Below, piece by piece: positions 42,505 to 53,113 of a stretch of DNA of 64,000 nt (position 1 is the stretch's first letter; the number at the start of each line of letters is the position of its first letter). The notes beneath the pieces are model-generated. The model did not search any database. It was given only the letters and a program-made list of their open reading frames with translations, and was not told where the DNA came from. The position numbers were made by a program, and so were the translations under genes. Source of the stretch: Paraburkholderia hiiakae (lineage in GTDB: Bacteria; Pseudomonadota; Gammaproteobacteria; Burkholderiales; Burkholderiaceae); the NCBI RefSeq assembly GCF_904848665.1, contig NZ_CAJHCQ010000009.1, positions 124,001 through 188,000 of the forward strand, in the 5' to 3' direction.

Positions 42505-44112
42505 ATGCCGGTCATCGAATCGAAGCTCAATCCGCGCTCGGAAGACTTCAAGGCTAATACCGCGGCACTTGAGGTGCTCGTCGCGGACCTGCGCGAGAAG
42601 ATCCAGAAGCTTTCGCTGGGCGGCGGCGAGGCCGCGCGCGACAAGCACCTTTCGCGCGGCAAGCTGCTGCCGCGCGATCGCATTGCACAACTGCTCGATC
42701 CGGGCACGCCGTTTCTGGAGCTCTCGCAGCTCGCGGCCTACGGCATGTACAACGACGACGCGCCGGGCGCGGGCATCATCACGGGCATTGGCCGCATTGC
42801 AGGCCAGGAATGCGTGATCGTCTGTAATGACGCCACGGTGAAGGGCGGCACGTACTATCCGGTCACGGTGAAAAAGCACGTGCGCGCGCAGGAAATCGCG
42901 CAGGAAAACAACTTGCCGTGCGTGTATCTCGTCGATTCGGGCGGCGCCAACCTGCCGAACCAGGACGAGGTGTTTCCGGACCGCGATCACTTCGGCCGCA
43001 TCTTCTACAACCAGGCGAATCTTTCTTCGCAGGGCATTCCGCAGATCGCCGTGGTGATGGGTTCGTGCACGGCTGGCGGCGCGTATGTGCCGGCGATGAG
43101 CGACGAGTCGATCATCGTGAAGAACCAGGGCACGATTTTCCTGGGCGGGCCGCCGCTCGTGAAAGCGGCGACGGGCGAGGAAGTGAGCGCCGAGGACCTG
43201 GGCGGCGGCGACGTCCACACGCGTCTTTCCGGCGTGGTCGACCATCTCGCGCAGAACGACGCCCATGCGCTGGCCATTGCGCGTTCGATCGTCGGCAATC
43301 TGAACCGCACGAAAACGCCGCCCGTGGTGCTGCGCGAACCGCTGCCGCCGCGCTTCGACGCGAAAAGCCTTTACGGCGTGATTCCCGTGGATACGCGCAA
43401 GCCTTTCGACGTGCGCGAGGTGATCGCCCGCATCGTCGACGACTCGGCCTTCGACGAATTCAAGGCGCGCTACGGCACCACGCTCGTGACCGGCTTCGCG
43501 CACATCTGGGGCCACCCGGTCGGCATCATCGCGAACAACGGCATTTTGTTCTCCGAATCGGCGTTGAAGGGCACGCACTTCATCGAGCTGTGCTGCCAGC
43601 GCAAGATTCCGCTGGTGTTCCTGCAGAACATCACGGGCTTCATGGTGGGCCGCAAGTACGAGAACGAGGGCATTGCGCGCAACGGCGCGAAGATGGTGAC
43701 GGCGGTAGCCACGGCAAAAGTGCCGAAATTCACGGTCATCATTGGCGGCTCGTTCGGCGCGGGTAATTACGGCATGTGCGGCCGCGCGTATTCGCCGCGC
43801 TTCCTGTGGATGTGGCCGAACGCGCGCATTTCGGTAATGGGCGGCGAGCAGGCCGCATCCGTGCTCGCCACGGTGCGCCGCGACGGCATTGAAGCAAAGG
43901 GCGGCACGTGGAGCGCCGAAGAAGAAAATGCATTCAAGCAGCCGATCCGCGATCAATACGAGGTGCAGGGCCATCCGTACTACGCGAGCGCACGCCTGTG
44001 GGACGACGGTGTGATCGACCCGGCGCAAACGCGCGATGTGCTCGGCCTTGGCCTTTCCGCCACGATGAACGCGCCGATCGAAGAGACGCGCTTCGGCGTG
44101 TTCCGCATGTGA
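42505..44112 (+). CDS. liuB: 3-methylcrotonyl-CoA carboxylase beta (carboxyltransferase) subunit
   Basis: 535-residue carboxyltransferase that moves CO2 from carboxybiotin to methylcrotonyl-CoA. Both crotonase-fold halves are complete: the acyl-CoA side with YLVDSGGANLPNQDEVFPDRDHFGRIFYNQANLSS and the biotin side with ITGFMVGRKYENEGIARNGAKM and GGSFGAGNYGMCGRAYSPRFLW. ATG 42505 (MPVIESKLN) has GAGGGAG upstream. It starts 25 nt after liuA. It should form a heteromeric complex with the liuD product. Confidence 0.95.
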   Translation: MPVIESKLNPRSEDFKANTAALEVLVADLREKIQKLSLGGGEAARDKHLSRGKLLPRDRIAQLLDPGTPFLELSQLAAYGMYNDDAPGAGIITGIGRIAGQECVIVCNDATVKGGTYYPVTVKKHVRAQEIAQENNLPCVYLVDSGGANLPNQDEVFPDRDHFGRIFYNQANLSSQGIPQIAVVMGSCTAGGAYVPAMSDESIIVKNQGTIFLGGPPLVKAATGEEVSAEDLGGGDVHTRLSGVVDHLAQNDAHALAIARSIVGNLNRTKTPPVVLREPLPPRFDAKSLYGVIPVDTRKPFDVREVIARIVDDSAFDEFKARYGTTLVTGFAHIWGHPVGIIANNGILFSESALKGTHFIELCCQRKIPLVFLQNITGFMVGRKYENEGIARNGAKMVTAVATAKVPKFTVIIGGSFGAGNYGMCGRAYSPRFLWMWPNARISVMGGEQAASVLATVRRDGIEAKGGTWSAEEENAFKQPIRDQYEVQGHPYYASARLWDDGVIDPAQTRDVLGLGLSATMNAPIEETRFGVFRM

Positions 44113-44130
44113 TGCATTGAGGAACTGACA

Positions 44131-44919
44131 ATGCAATACGAAACGCTCACTGTAGACATCGTCGGGCACGTGGCGACTGTCACGCTCAATCGCCCGGACG
44201 TACGCAATGCGTTCAACGAAACGATGATCGCGGACGTCACGGCTGCTTTCACGGCGCTCGGCGCGCACGACGACGTGCGGGCGATCGTGCTCGCCGGCAA
44301 TGGCAAGGCCTTTTGCGCAGGCGCGGACCTGAACTGGATGCGCAAGATGGCCGGCTATTCCGACGAGGAGAATCGCGCCGACGCGATGCGTCTCGCGCAG
44401 ATGCTCTCGGCTGTCTATCGCTGCCCGAAGCCGGTCGTCGCACGCGTGCATGGCGACGCCTATGCGGGCGGCATGGGCCTCGTTTGCGCGGCGGATATCG
44501 TGGTGGCCGTGGAAACCGCGCACTTCTGCCTTTCCGAAGCGCGCCTCGGTCTCATGCCCGCCACGATCGCGCCTTACGTGATCCGCGCGCTCGGCGAGCA
44601 GGCCTCGCGCCGCTACTTCGTCACCGCCGAAGCCTTCGACTGCGCGACCGCGCAGCGGCTTGGCCTCGTGAGCGAAGCGGTGAGTGCGCAAGCACTCGAC
44701 GCGACCGTGCAACGCATTGCGGAAACGCTCTGCGCGAACAGCCCGAACGCCGTGCGCGAGTGCAAGCAGCTCGTGCAGGACGTCGCGGGCCAAACGATCG
44801 ACAACGCTTTGATCGAAGACACCGCCGTTCGCATCGCGCGTATTCGTGCGAGCGAAGAGGGGCGCGACGGCGTGTCGTCGTTCCTCGAAAAGCGCACGCC
44901 ACGCTGGCGCGATCAATAA
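44131..44919 (+). CDS. liuC: 3-methylglutaconyl-CoA hydratase (enoyl-CoA hydratase family)
   Basis: 262-residue crotonase-fold enzyme, placed between the carboxylase subunits as in liu operons. It would hydrate 3-methylglutaconyl-CoA to HMG-CoA. The oxyanion region FCAGADLNWMRKM (near residue 61) and HGDAYAGGMGLVCAADIV (near 107) are typical; the acidic residue in FCLSEARLGLMPATI matches active hydratases. Assignment to this step follows from context. Confidence 0.9.
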   Translation: MQYETLTVDIVGHVATVTLNRPDVRNAFNETMIADVTAAFTALGAHDDVRAIVLAGNGKAFCAGADLNWMRKMAGYSDEENRADAMRLAQMLSAVYRCPKPVVARVHGDAYAGGMGLVCAADIVVAVETAHFCLSEARLGLMPATIAPYVIRALGEQASRRYFVTAEAFDCATAQRLGLVSEAVSAQALDATVQRIAETLCANSPNAVRECKQLVQDVAGQTIDNALIEDTAVRIARIRASEEGRDGVSSFLEKRTPRWRDQ

Positions 44920-44952
44920 GGCAAGAAGCAGGAAACGAAGCGAGGACAGCAC

Positions 44953-46962
<2,010 letters not shown>

Positions 46963-47049
46963 AGATGCTTGAAGAGCTTTGACTTGTAGGGCCGATGAGT
47001 TCCTCCCGGCTTCCCTGTAGCCGGAGAACAACGTGAGAGTTTTGCCCTG

Positions 47050-47082
47050 GGGCGCTCTGCTGTGGCGGAGCGCCCTTTTTTT
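47050..47082 (+). terminator. intrinsic terminator of the liu operon
   Basis: GGGCGCTC (47050-47057), 10-nt loop, GAGCGCCC (47068-47075), then seven T. It is 87 nt after the liuD stop and just before the convergent XRE gene. Confidence 0.93.
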
Positions 47083-47102
47083 CGGTTGCGGCCAGGAAAC
47101 GC

Positions 47103-47948
47103 TCAGCGTTCCTTCGCATGCGCCGCAAGCAGTTCCCGATGTCGCGCTTCGGTGGCGTCGTCGGCGGGGAACATGCATTCGAGGCGCAATTCCTGGGCCG
47201 CGACGTTTTGCGGCGTACCCACGCTCGTCACCATCGAAAAATAGCGAAGCACGCTGCCGTCGCTGACGAAACTCAGCGGAATTACCGGCATGGACGGCGT
47301 GCCAGTCGATCCGTGATGCGCTTTCCAGTCGCCCGGCACGCCGGGGTACGCAAGCAATTCGTCGAGAAGCGTGCGTGTTTCATCGTCAATCACGTGGCCG
47401 ACTGCTTCGCGATAGACACGCTGCAGCAGGCTTCGCGAAACGTTCTCCCAGTCCGCGAGGAACGGGCGCATGCCCTGAGGATCGAACATCAAATGCAGCA
47501 TGTTGCGCCGGCCTGCGCGCGCCGCCATGTCGATGAAGTGGCCGAAGAAGCGCGGTGCGGCGTCGTTGGTCATCAGCACGTTCCAGTGCCGGTCCATGAC
47601 GATGGCCGGAAACGGATCGTGCTGGCGAATGACGCGCTCCAGCGCGCGCACGACGTGCTGCATTTCCTGCGCGTTCCAGGCGGCTTCCGAATAAACGGGC
47701 GCGTATCCAGCCGCGAGCAGCAGGGCGTTGCGCTCGCGCAGCGGCACATCGAGTGTCTGTGCAAGGGTTAGCAGCGTGTCACGGCCCGGCACGCTGCGCC
47801 CGCTTTCGATAAAGCTGATCTGCCGCTGGGAGATCCCCGCATCCAGCGACAAATCGAGTTGACTCACGCCACGCGCATCCCGCCAATAGCGCAACAGGGT
47901 GCCTAGTTCGCTTTGCGGCGCGTGTTGGTCGGGGCGCGTGGGGTTCAT
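47103..47948 (-). CDS. XRE-family regulator with MmyB-like ligand-binding domain (second copy)
   Basis: 281-residue regulator with the same architecture as the gene at 23183. Its helix-turn-helix is YWRDARGVSQLDLSLDAGISQRQISFIESGRSVPGRD (about residues 20-57), then the PAS-like MmyB domain (LRERNALLLAAGYAPVYSE, AIVMDRHWNVLMTNDAAPRFF). ATG 47948 is 37 nt downstream of the carboxymuconolactone-decarboxylase-like gene on the same strand, so the two are probably one operon. In this family the neighbouring enzyme gene is usually the target, which makes the CMD-like gene the prime candidate. Confidence 0.87.
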   Translation of the reverse strand: MNPTRPDQHAPQSELGTLLRYWRDARGVSQLDLSLDAGISQRQISFIESGRSVPGRDTLLTLAQTLDVPLRERNALLLAAGYAPVYSEAAWNAQEMQHVVRALERVIRQHDPFPAIVMDRHWNVLMTNDAAPRFFGHFIDMAARAGRRNMLHLMFDPQGMRPFLADWENVSRSLLQRVYREAVGHVIDDETRTLLDELLAYPGVPGDWKAHHGSTGTPSMPVIPLSFVSDGSVLRYFSMVTSVGTPQNVAAQELRLECMFPADDATEARHRELLAAHAKER

Positions 47949-47985
47949 CGGTTCTCCGTGGTTGAAGTAAGCAACGATAGCGGAC

Positions 47986-48543
47986 TCACGCCGCGTTCGC
48001 ACGCCAGGCGAATTGCTCGAACTGCGCTTCGAGTGCCGGGTGTGTCACGCTCGCGGTGTAGTTCGTGATGGCCGATGCGGCGACCGCCGCGATGACCTCC
48101 AGCGTCTGTTCGGCGCTGAACCCTGCATCGAGAAAGCGCTGTTGGTTTTCGCCGGAAATGCGGCCGCGCTTTTCGATCAGCGAACGCGCAAGCGTCGACA
48201 AGGCAGCCAGTTGCGCATCGGCGGGCAAGCGGCCGTGGCGCATCGCTTCGACATCGGCGCGACTTACGCCTTCCTTCAAGGCTAACGCCGTATGAAACGC
48301 AACGGGCCATTCGGCTGCATTCGTGACCGCGTTGGTCAGCAGCAGCGTCTGGATCTGCGGCTCGGTCAGGCTGCTCGAGTGGACGCGCTGGAAGACGCTC
48401 AGGAAGCTGCTGATCAGCACTGGCGAGGTGGCCATCTTCGCCGCGAGGTTCGGGATCATGCCGAACGTCTGCTGCAGTTGCTGGAGCACGGGTTGCGATT
48501 GCTCGGGTGCGGACTCGATCGTGTGTTGAGGATAGGTGGACAT
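47986..48543 (-). CDS. carboxymuconolactone decarboxylase/AhpD-fold protein lacking the Cys pair
   Basis: 185-residue all-helical AhpD-like protein. Where active AhpD-type members have C-x-x-C-x-x-x-H, it has N-A-Ala77-E-W-Pro80-V-A-F-His84, so both cysteines are lost and only the His is kept. No cysteine occurs anywhere in the protein. Peroxidase chemistry through a Cys pair is therefore excluded; a gamma-carboxymuconolactone decarboxylase-like or non-catalytic role remains possible. ATG 48543 follows CAGGAGTCAGC. Likely operon with the MmyB-type regulator. Confidence 0.8.
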   Translation of the reverse strand: MSTYPQHTIESAPEQSQPVLQQLQQTFGMIPNLAAKMATSPVLISSFLSVFQRVHSSSLTEPQIQTLLLTNAVTNAAEWPVAFHTALALKEGVSRADVEAMRHGRLPADAQLAALSTLARSLIEKRGRISGENQQRFLDAGFSAEQTLEVIAAVAASAITNYTASVTHPALEAQFEQFAWRANAA

Positions 48544-48877
48544 GCTGACTCCTGGGTGTTGAGCGCCACCGGATTGGCGACGCGATAGCCGAAGAGTAGA
48601 AGCGAAGGCGCGGTCCGCCAATTACATGCCATGTAATCGCCGCGCGGCGCAGGAATGGCGTGCCCAGCGTGTGCAGCCTGTGGCCGTCTTCATTGACGCG
48701 CACTTCGCGCATAAACAGTGCGATCATGGAGTTTGGCTTTTCGGCAGACCTTTCCGGCCGAACCTGGGAACCTGTCGCCGAGCTGATTCGCCTCATGGGG
48801 AGATCCGGGGTCGGAATGCAAATCCCACACCCTTCGCCATGGTCGTCACGCTCCTCTACCAGACAGGTGAGGTCAAC
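48544..48877. promoter_or_regulatory. divergent region upstream of the GalU homologue
   Basis: 334 bp between the minus-strand CMD-like gene and the plus-strand GalU-like gene. It must hold both promoters. The frame upstream of the GalU-like start is open, but the residues are not family-like. No clear operator was seen. Confidence 0.4.
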
Positions 48878-49822
48878 ATGCTTGGTGTTCGTAAAGCTGT
48901 GTTCCCGGTGGCGGGAATCGATACGAGCTTTCTGCCGGCAACGAAGGCGAGCCCGAAGGAGATGCTGCCGGTCATCGACAAGCCGCTCATTCAATATGCT
49001 GTTGAAGAAGCCATAGCCGCAGGCATTACGGAACTGATATTCGTCACGGGCCGCGGAAAGCGTGTCATCGAGGATCATTTCGACAAATCCTACGAGGTCG
49101 AACATCGACTGAGGGCGCGAGGCAAGCACAATCTCGTCGAGCTCGTGCAGAACATCAAGCCGGCCAACGTCGAGTGCATCTACGTTCGGCAAGCCGAGCC
49201 TCTTGGCCTCGGCCACGCCATACTCTGCGCGGAAAAGCTGATTGGCGACGAGCCGTTTGCAATCGTGCTCGCTGACGATCTGCTCGATGGAACGCCCCCG
49301 GTTCTCGCGCAGATGGTGCATATATTCAGCCACTACGATTCCTCTGTTCTCGCTGTGGAGGAGTTCGAATCGTGGGAGTCCACGACTCACGGCGTGATCG
49401 ATGGCCGCCATTGGGACGAACGGGTCATCAACGTCAGTCGCATCATTGAGAAGCCATCGCCTGAACTGGCGCCATCGAGCTTCGGGGTTGCCGGACGTTA
49501 TGTGCTTATGCCAAGTATCTTCGAGCATTTGCGTGCGGTGAAGCCAGACTTGAATGGCGAGATTCAACTGACGCCCGCAATTCATTCAATGCGCGAGGGA
49601 GAGCAGGTGCTGGCCTACCATTTCGTTGGCAAGCGCTATGATTGCGGAACCAAGCTCGGCTATGTTCAGGCGACCGTTGATTTCGCCCTGCGGCATGCGG
49701 AGTTGCGGGAGACCTTCGGCGCGTGGCTGCGCGAGCGCGTTGGCGCCGCGCAACTGGGTGCGTGGGCAACCGATTCGATACCGAATCAGGCGGCTCCAGG
49801 CGCGCAGGAACTCGCGCTTTGA
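48878..49822 (+). CDS. GalU-like UTP-glucose-1-phosphate uridylyltransferase homologue with altered nucleotide-binding signature
   Basis: 314-residue homologue of UDP-glucose pyrophosphorylase. Most of the GalU sequence is well kept: FLPATKASPKEMLPVIDKPLIQYAVEEA, the metal-site region FAIVLADDLLDG, IEKPSPELAPS and RYDCGTKLGY. The N-terminal signature G-x-G-T-R is changed to G13-I-D15-T-S17: the second Gly becomes Asp and the catalytic Arg becomes Ser (codons GAT and AGC, read directly). The C-terminal tail is about 20 residues longer than usual. Codon use looks less GC-rich than neighbours, suggesting a transferred or relaxed paralogue. ATG 48878 has AGGTGAGGT upstream. Enzymatic activity is doubtful; the main galU must be elsewhere. 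Confidence 0.85.
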   Translation: MLGVRKAVFPVAGIDTSFLPATKASPKEMLPVIDKPLIQYAVEEAIAAGITELIFVTGRGKRVIEDHFDKSYEVEHRLRARGKHNLVELVQNIKPANVECIYVRQAEPLGLGHAILCAEKLIGDEPFAIVLADDLLDGTPPVLAQMVHIFSHYDSSVLAVEEFESWESTTHGVIDGRHWDERVINVSRIIEKPSPELAPSSFGVAGRYVLMPSIFEHLRAVKPDLNGEIQLTPAIHSMREGEQVLAYHFVGKRYDCGTKLGYVQATVDFALRHAELRETFGAWLRERVGAAQLGAWATDSIPNQAAPGAQELAL

Positions 49823-49991
49823 AGGACTGCCCTATTGCATAGGAGAATTGAACGATCTGTGAGAACGTACCGGCTCCATAGCAAGATTTCATATTGATTG
49901 GGCGCGATCCGATGATTCTGCCCTTTTTCAAGGGTGGTGCAAGGAAAGGAATGGTAAGAAACGCTGGAAGGTTCCGCCCGCCCCACTGCTT

Positions 49992-50003
49992 TAAAATCGC
50001 GGC
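49992..50003 (+). promoter_or_regulatory. -10-like TAAAAT element immediately before the response regulator start
   Basis: TAAAAT at 49992-49997 ends 6 nt before ATG 50004, and no Shine-Dalgarno sequence lies between them. If used, transcription would begin at or very near the ATG, giving a leaderless mRNA. No good -35 was seen. Confidence 0.35.
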
Positions 50004-50741
50004 ATGAATCCCAGCGTCCTCATTGTCGACGACGATCCCGTCGTGCGCGATCTGCTGAGCCGCTTTTTGCGCTCGCATAACTTCGATACGGCCGTGCTGC
50101 ACGACGGCGTCCACCTCCAGCGCCGCCTCGAGCGCGAACGTCCGTCCATTGTGGTGCTGGACATCATGATGCCCGAGACCGACGGTCTCGAGGCCATCGC
50201 CGCCTTGCGCGCGGCCGGCGACGACATTCCCGTCATTTTCGTCACGGCGCGTGGCGCGGTGAGCGACCGCATTCGCGGGCTCTCGCTGGGCGCGGACGAC
50301 TATTTGCCGAAGCCCTTCGATCCGCACGAACTGCTCGTGCGCATCCAGAACATTCTGCGTCGGCGCGGCCCGTCCACCGCCAGCGCGCCAGAAGCGCGCC
50401 GGCGCTACCGGTTCGGCGACTTCGAGCTCGACTTCACGATGCGCACGCTCTCCTGCGGCGGCACGCAAATCCCCCTGAGGGAAAGCGAATTCGCGTTGCT
50501 GAAGGTATTCGCCACGCATCCCTACAAAGTGCTTTCGCGTACGCTGATCCACGATATCGTGCACCGCGACGAGCGCGAGTTTCACGAACGCAGCCTCGAC
50601 GTGCCGATATGGCGCCTGCGCCGCGTGATCGAGGCTGATCCGTCGAATCCGCGCCACATCCAGACGGTGCGCGGCAAGGGCTATGTATTCGTGCCGGATC
50701 CGGCGAATTATTCGGAGGCGCACGGCGCAGCAATTCAGTGA
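50004..50741 (+). CDS. OmpR-family DNA-binding response regulator
   Basis: 245-residue regulator. Receiver: acidic pair D10/D11 (VLIVDDDP), phosphoacceptor Asp53 (VVLDIMMPETDG), Thr81 and Lys103 in DDYLPKPFDPH. Winged-helix output domain, about residues 140-235, ends GKGYVFVPD. All functional residues are present, unlike the orphan regulator at 28728. The stop overlaps the histidine kinase start (GTGA), so the two are coupled. Targets unknown. Confidence 0.92.
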   Translation: MNPSVLIVDDDPVVRDLLSRFLRSHNFDTAVLHDGVHLQRRLERERPSIVVLDIMMPETDGLEAIAALRAAGDDIPVIFVTARGAVSDRIRGLSLGADDYLPKPFDPHELLVRIQNILRRRGPSTASAPEARRRYRFGDFELDFTMRTLSCGGTQIPLRESEFALLKVFATHPYKVLSRTLIHDIVHRDEREFHERSLDVPIWRLRRVIEADPSNPRHIQTVRGKGYVFVPDPANYSEAHGAAIQ

Positions 50742-52066
50742 GAAGTCCGTTGAATACGCTGTTCGGGCGCATGGCGTTGCTCTCGGCGGCCGTTCTGCTT
50801 TCCATGCAGCTCGGCTGGTTTTTGCTGCTTGCCCGCCAGCCGCCGCGCCATGAAGTCGATGGTTTCGCGCGCGGCGTTCTGCTCGCCCTGCGCGTGGCTA
50901 GCGAGGAGCACGTCGGGGGCGGCACGCTGCCGCCCCCGGTGCACCTGGGCGGCTCTCTCGAGCCGCCGAAGGACGGCGACCTGAGCGACGTGCTGCGTGT
51001 GCACCGCGTGCCGGTGTGGAACGTGCCCAAGGACGTTCATCTGCACGAACCGACGCGCCGGCCGCTAGTCGATCTGACGCGCCATCTGCGTGAGCAATTG
51101 CCGCCCGGCACGCAGTTCGCCGTGGACGATGCACGGCCGCCGCAACTGTGGGTGCGCTTTCCGGGCAGCACGACCTGGGTCGTCGTGCCTGTCGATATTC
51201 CGCCGCCGCCGCGTTTTGTCATCGAAGGGATTTCGATGCTGCTGGCCGCGCTCACGCTGTCGTTCCTTGCTGCCTGGCAGATCCAGAAACCACTTGCGAG
51301 TCTCGCGCACGCGGCGCGCCGATTCGGCACGGGGGAGCGCATTGCGCCGCTCGAAGGCAAGGGGCCACGCGAACTGCGCGACGTGAGTGCGTCGTTCAAC
51401 GACATGATGCGCTGCGTGAACGAGGCCGAAGACGACCGCGTGGTGATGCTGAGTGGCATTGCGCACGATCTGAAGACACCGCTTACACGGCTGAAGCTGC
51501 GCGCGACCCTGATGGCCGAGGAGTCGGAGCGCAATGGCATGCTGCGCGACGTCGATTCGCTCACCCACATCGTCCAGCAGTTTCTCGAGTTCGCGCAACA
51601 GTCGCCCGATGCGGGCAGGCTGTTGAGCGTCGACGGCTTTCTGCAAAGCCAGTTTGGCAATCCTGATGAAATCGAGGGCGGAGACAGGCCGCTGTTCGTG
51701 CTCGATTTGCGGGCTGGTCCTCGATTCAAGCTGCCGCAGGTCACGCTGGACCGGCTCGTCACAAATCTGGTCGACAACGCGCTCGAGTATGGCGCACCGC
51801 CGGTCGAAATCTCAACGGCGATCGAAAACGGATCGTGCCGGATACGCGTGCGCGATCACGGCGCCGGTATCGAGCGTGAGCGGATTCCGGCTGCCATGAG
51901 GCCATTCGTACGCCTGAATGCGGCGCGCGGCGGCGAAGGCCACTGCGGCCTCGGGCTGGCCATCGTCGCGCGGCTTGCGCGCGACAGCGGCGGCCATTGC
52001 GACGTCGATAACCATCCAGAGGGCGGCCTGCTCGTGCAGCTCAGCTTCCCTGTCACTCACAACTGA
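50738..52066 (+). CDS. EnvZ-like sensor histidine kinase
   Basis: 442-residue membrane kinase. Two membrane helices (about residues 9-31 and 160-182) bracket a periplasmic domain of roughly 130 residues. HAMP follows, then the H-box GIAHDLKTPLTRLKLR with His243, the N-box LVTNLVDNALEYG and the G-boxes (RDHGAGIE, GLGLAIV). GTG start overlaps the response regulator stop. The periplasmic sensor is Pro/His-rich and not assignable to a ligand. Confidence 0.92.
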   Translation: MRSPLNTLFGRMALLSAAVLLSMQLGWFLLLARQPPRHEVDGFARGVLLALRVASEEHVGGGTLPPPVHLGGSLEPPKDGDLSDVLRVHRVPVWNVPKDVHLHEPTRRPLVDLTRHLREQLPPGTQFAVDDARPPQLWVRFPGSTTWVVVPVDIPPPPRFVIEGISMLLAALTLSFLAAWQIQKPLASLAHAARRFGTGERIAPLEGKGPRELRDVSASFNDMMRCVNEAEDDRVVMLSGIAHDLKTPLTRLKLRATLMAEESERNGMLRDVDSLTHIVQQFLEFAQQSPDAGRLLSVDGFLQSQFGNPDEIEGGDRPLFVLDLRAGPRFKLPQVTLDRLVTNLVDNALEYGAPPVEISTAIENGSCRIRVRDHGAGIERERIPAAMRPFVRLNAARGGEGHCGLGLAIVARLARDSGGHCDVDNHPEGGLLVQLSFPVTHN

Positions 52067-52077
52067 TACGCCACCAC

Positions 52078-52114
52078 AAAAAAGCGCGCGCCGAGCCCTC
52101 GCGGACCGGCGCGC
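52078..52114 (-). terminator. intrinsic terminator for the Ser-rich gene
   Basis: GCGCGCCG (52086-52093) and CGGCGCGC (52107-52114), with the A-run 52078-52083 giving six T on the minus strand directly after the stem. It ends the transcript of the gene that stops at 52160. On the plus strand no T tract follows. Confidence 0.8.
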
Positions 52115-52159
52115 AAACGTGCCAACGCTTAAAAAGCGGGCGCTTGTGGACGGATTGGG

Positions 52160-52996
52160 TCAGGCCGTCGTGCTCACGAACAGGCCGCTCGCGGCGCCCG
52201 AGCCCTGCTGTTGCAGGTTGCTCGCGAGCGTCGTGAGGAATTGCTGAAGCTCGGACGTCGTGTCGCTGGAGGAACTGCTCGACGATGCGCCCATGGCCGT
52301 CAGGAGGTTCTGGAAGTCAGACGTCAATTCGCTATCCGAACTACTGCTGCTCGATGAATTGCTCGCCGTGCTCGAATCGGAGGACGCGCTGCTCGAAGCC
52401 GACGATAGCGACTGAGCGAGATTCGAGATTGCCGAGGCGAGATCGCTTCCGTAGCCGCCCGCCGACGAGGGCGGAGGCGGTGGAGGCGGCGGCATCATCG
52501 CTGCCGCACTGCTCGCGTCGCTCGAATCGCTCGACGTGGACGACATGCTGGAACTCGAAGCCGCGGTCGTCGCAGACGTAGCGCTTGCCGACGAAACCGT
52601 GCTGCTGTCGCTGCTGTCGTCCGTGCCCGTCGCGGTGACGCCGCTTTGTTGCGCGGCGGCCTGGAAAAGCGCGCCGAGGAATTGCTGAAGCGCGGCGGCA
52701 AGTGCGTCGGGCGAAGTGGCCGACGTGCTCGACGTCGAGTCGGTGGAGCTCGACGATGAATCGGAACTGGTGGTGCTCGCGGACGTACTGGCCGTGCTGT
52801 CTGTGGTGAAGCCGAGCGCCGAGAGCGCCGAGGCGATGGCGGCAGCCAGCGGATTGACGTTGTTCGAGTCCGACGAGGCATCCGAAACCATGGGCATGCC
52901 CGACATCTGGCTGTTGCTCGTGGTTTGCCCGTCCGCCTGGTAAGCCGCCCAGGTTGAATACAGCGAGTTTGAGTTGGATAACGCGCTTATCGACAT
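52160..52996 (-). CDS. Ser-rich low-complexity protein, unknown function
   Basis: 278 residues, dominated by Ser, Ala, Thr and Asp. Short hydrophobic amphipathic helices are embedded in Ser-rich linkers: residues about 97-118 (ALAAALQQFLGALFQAAAQQ), about 183-200 (DLASAISNLAQSLSSA), and the C-terminal SDFQNLLTAMGA and ELQQFLTTLASNLQQ. A run of eight prolines (MMPPPPPPPPSS) precedes a Gly/Tyr kink. There is no cysteine, signal peptide or membrane segment. The absence of Cys, high Ser/Gln and repeated amphipathic helices resemble harpin-type or flagellar-secretion-type export substrates, but no family was recognised. ATG 52996 follows a run of purines. Confidence 0.7.
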   Translation of the reverse strand: MSISALSNSNSLYSTWAAYQADGQTTSNSQMSGMPMVSDASSDSNNVNPLAAAIASALSALGFTTDSTASTSASTTSSDSSSSSTDSTSSTSATSPDALAAALQQFLGALFQAAAQQSGVTATGTDDSSDSSTVSSASATSATTAASSSSMSSTSSDSSDASSAAAMMPPPPPPPPSSAGGYGSDLASAISNLAQSLSSASSSASSDSSTASNSSSSSSSDSELTSDFQNLLTAMGASSSSSSSDTTSELQQFLTTLASNLQQQGSGAASGLFVSTTA

Positions 52997-53113
52997 GTTT
53001 AACCCCCCGGTGAATGTGCGATATGGTCGATGCCCGACCGAGACGGCTGGTCAGGCCACTCAGTCGGCGCAATCGTATGTCGTCTTTCACTGCAGGGGGC
53101 GGCTTTGTAATTG

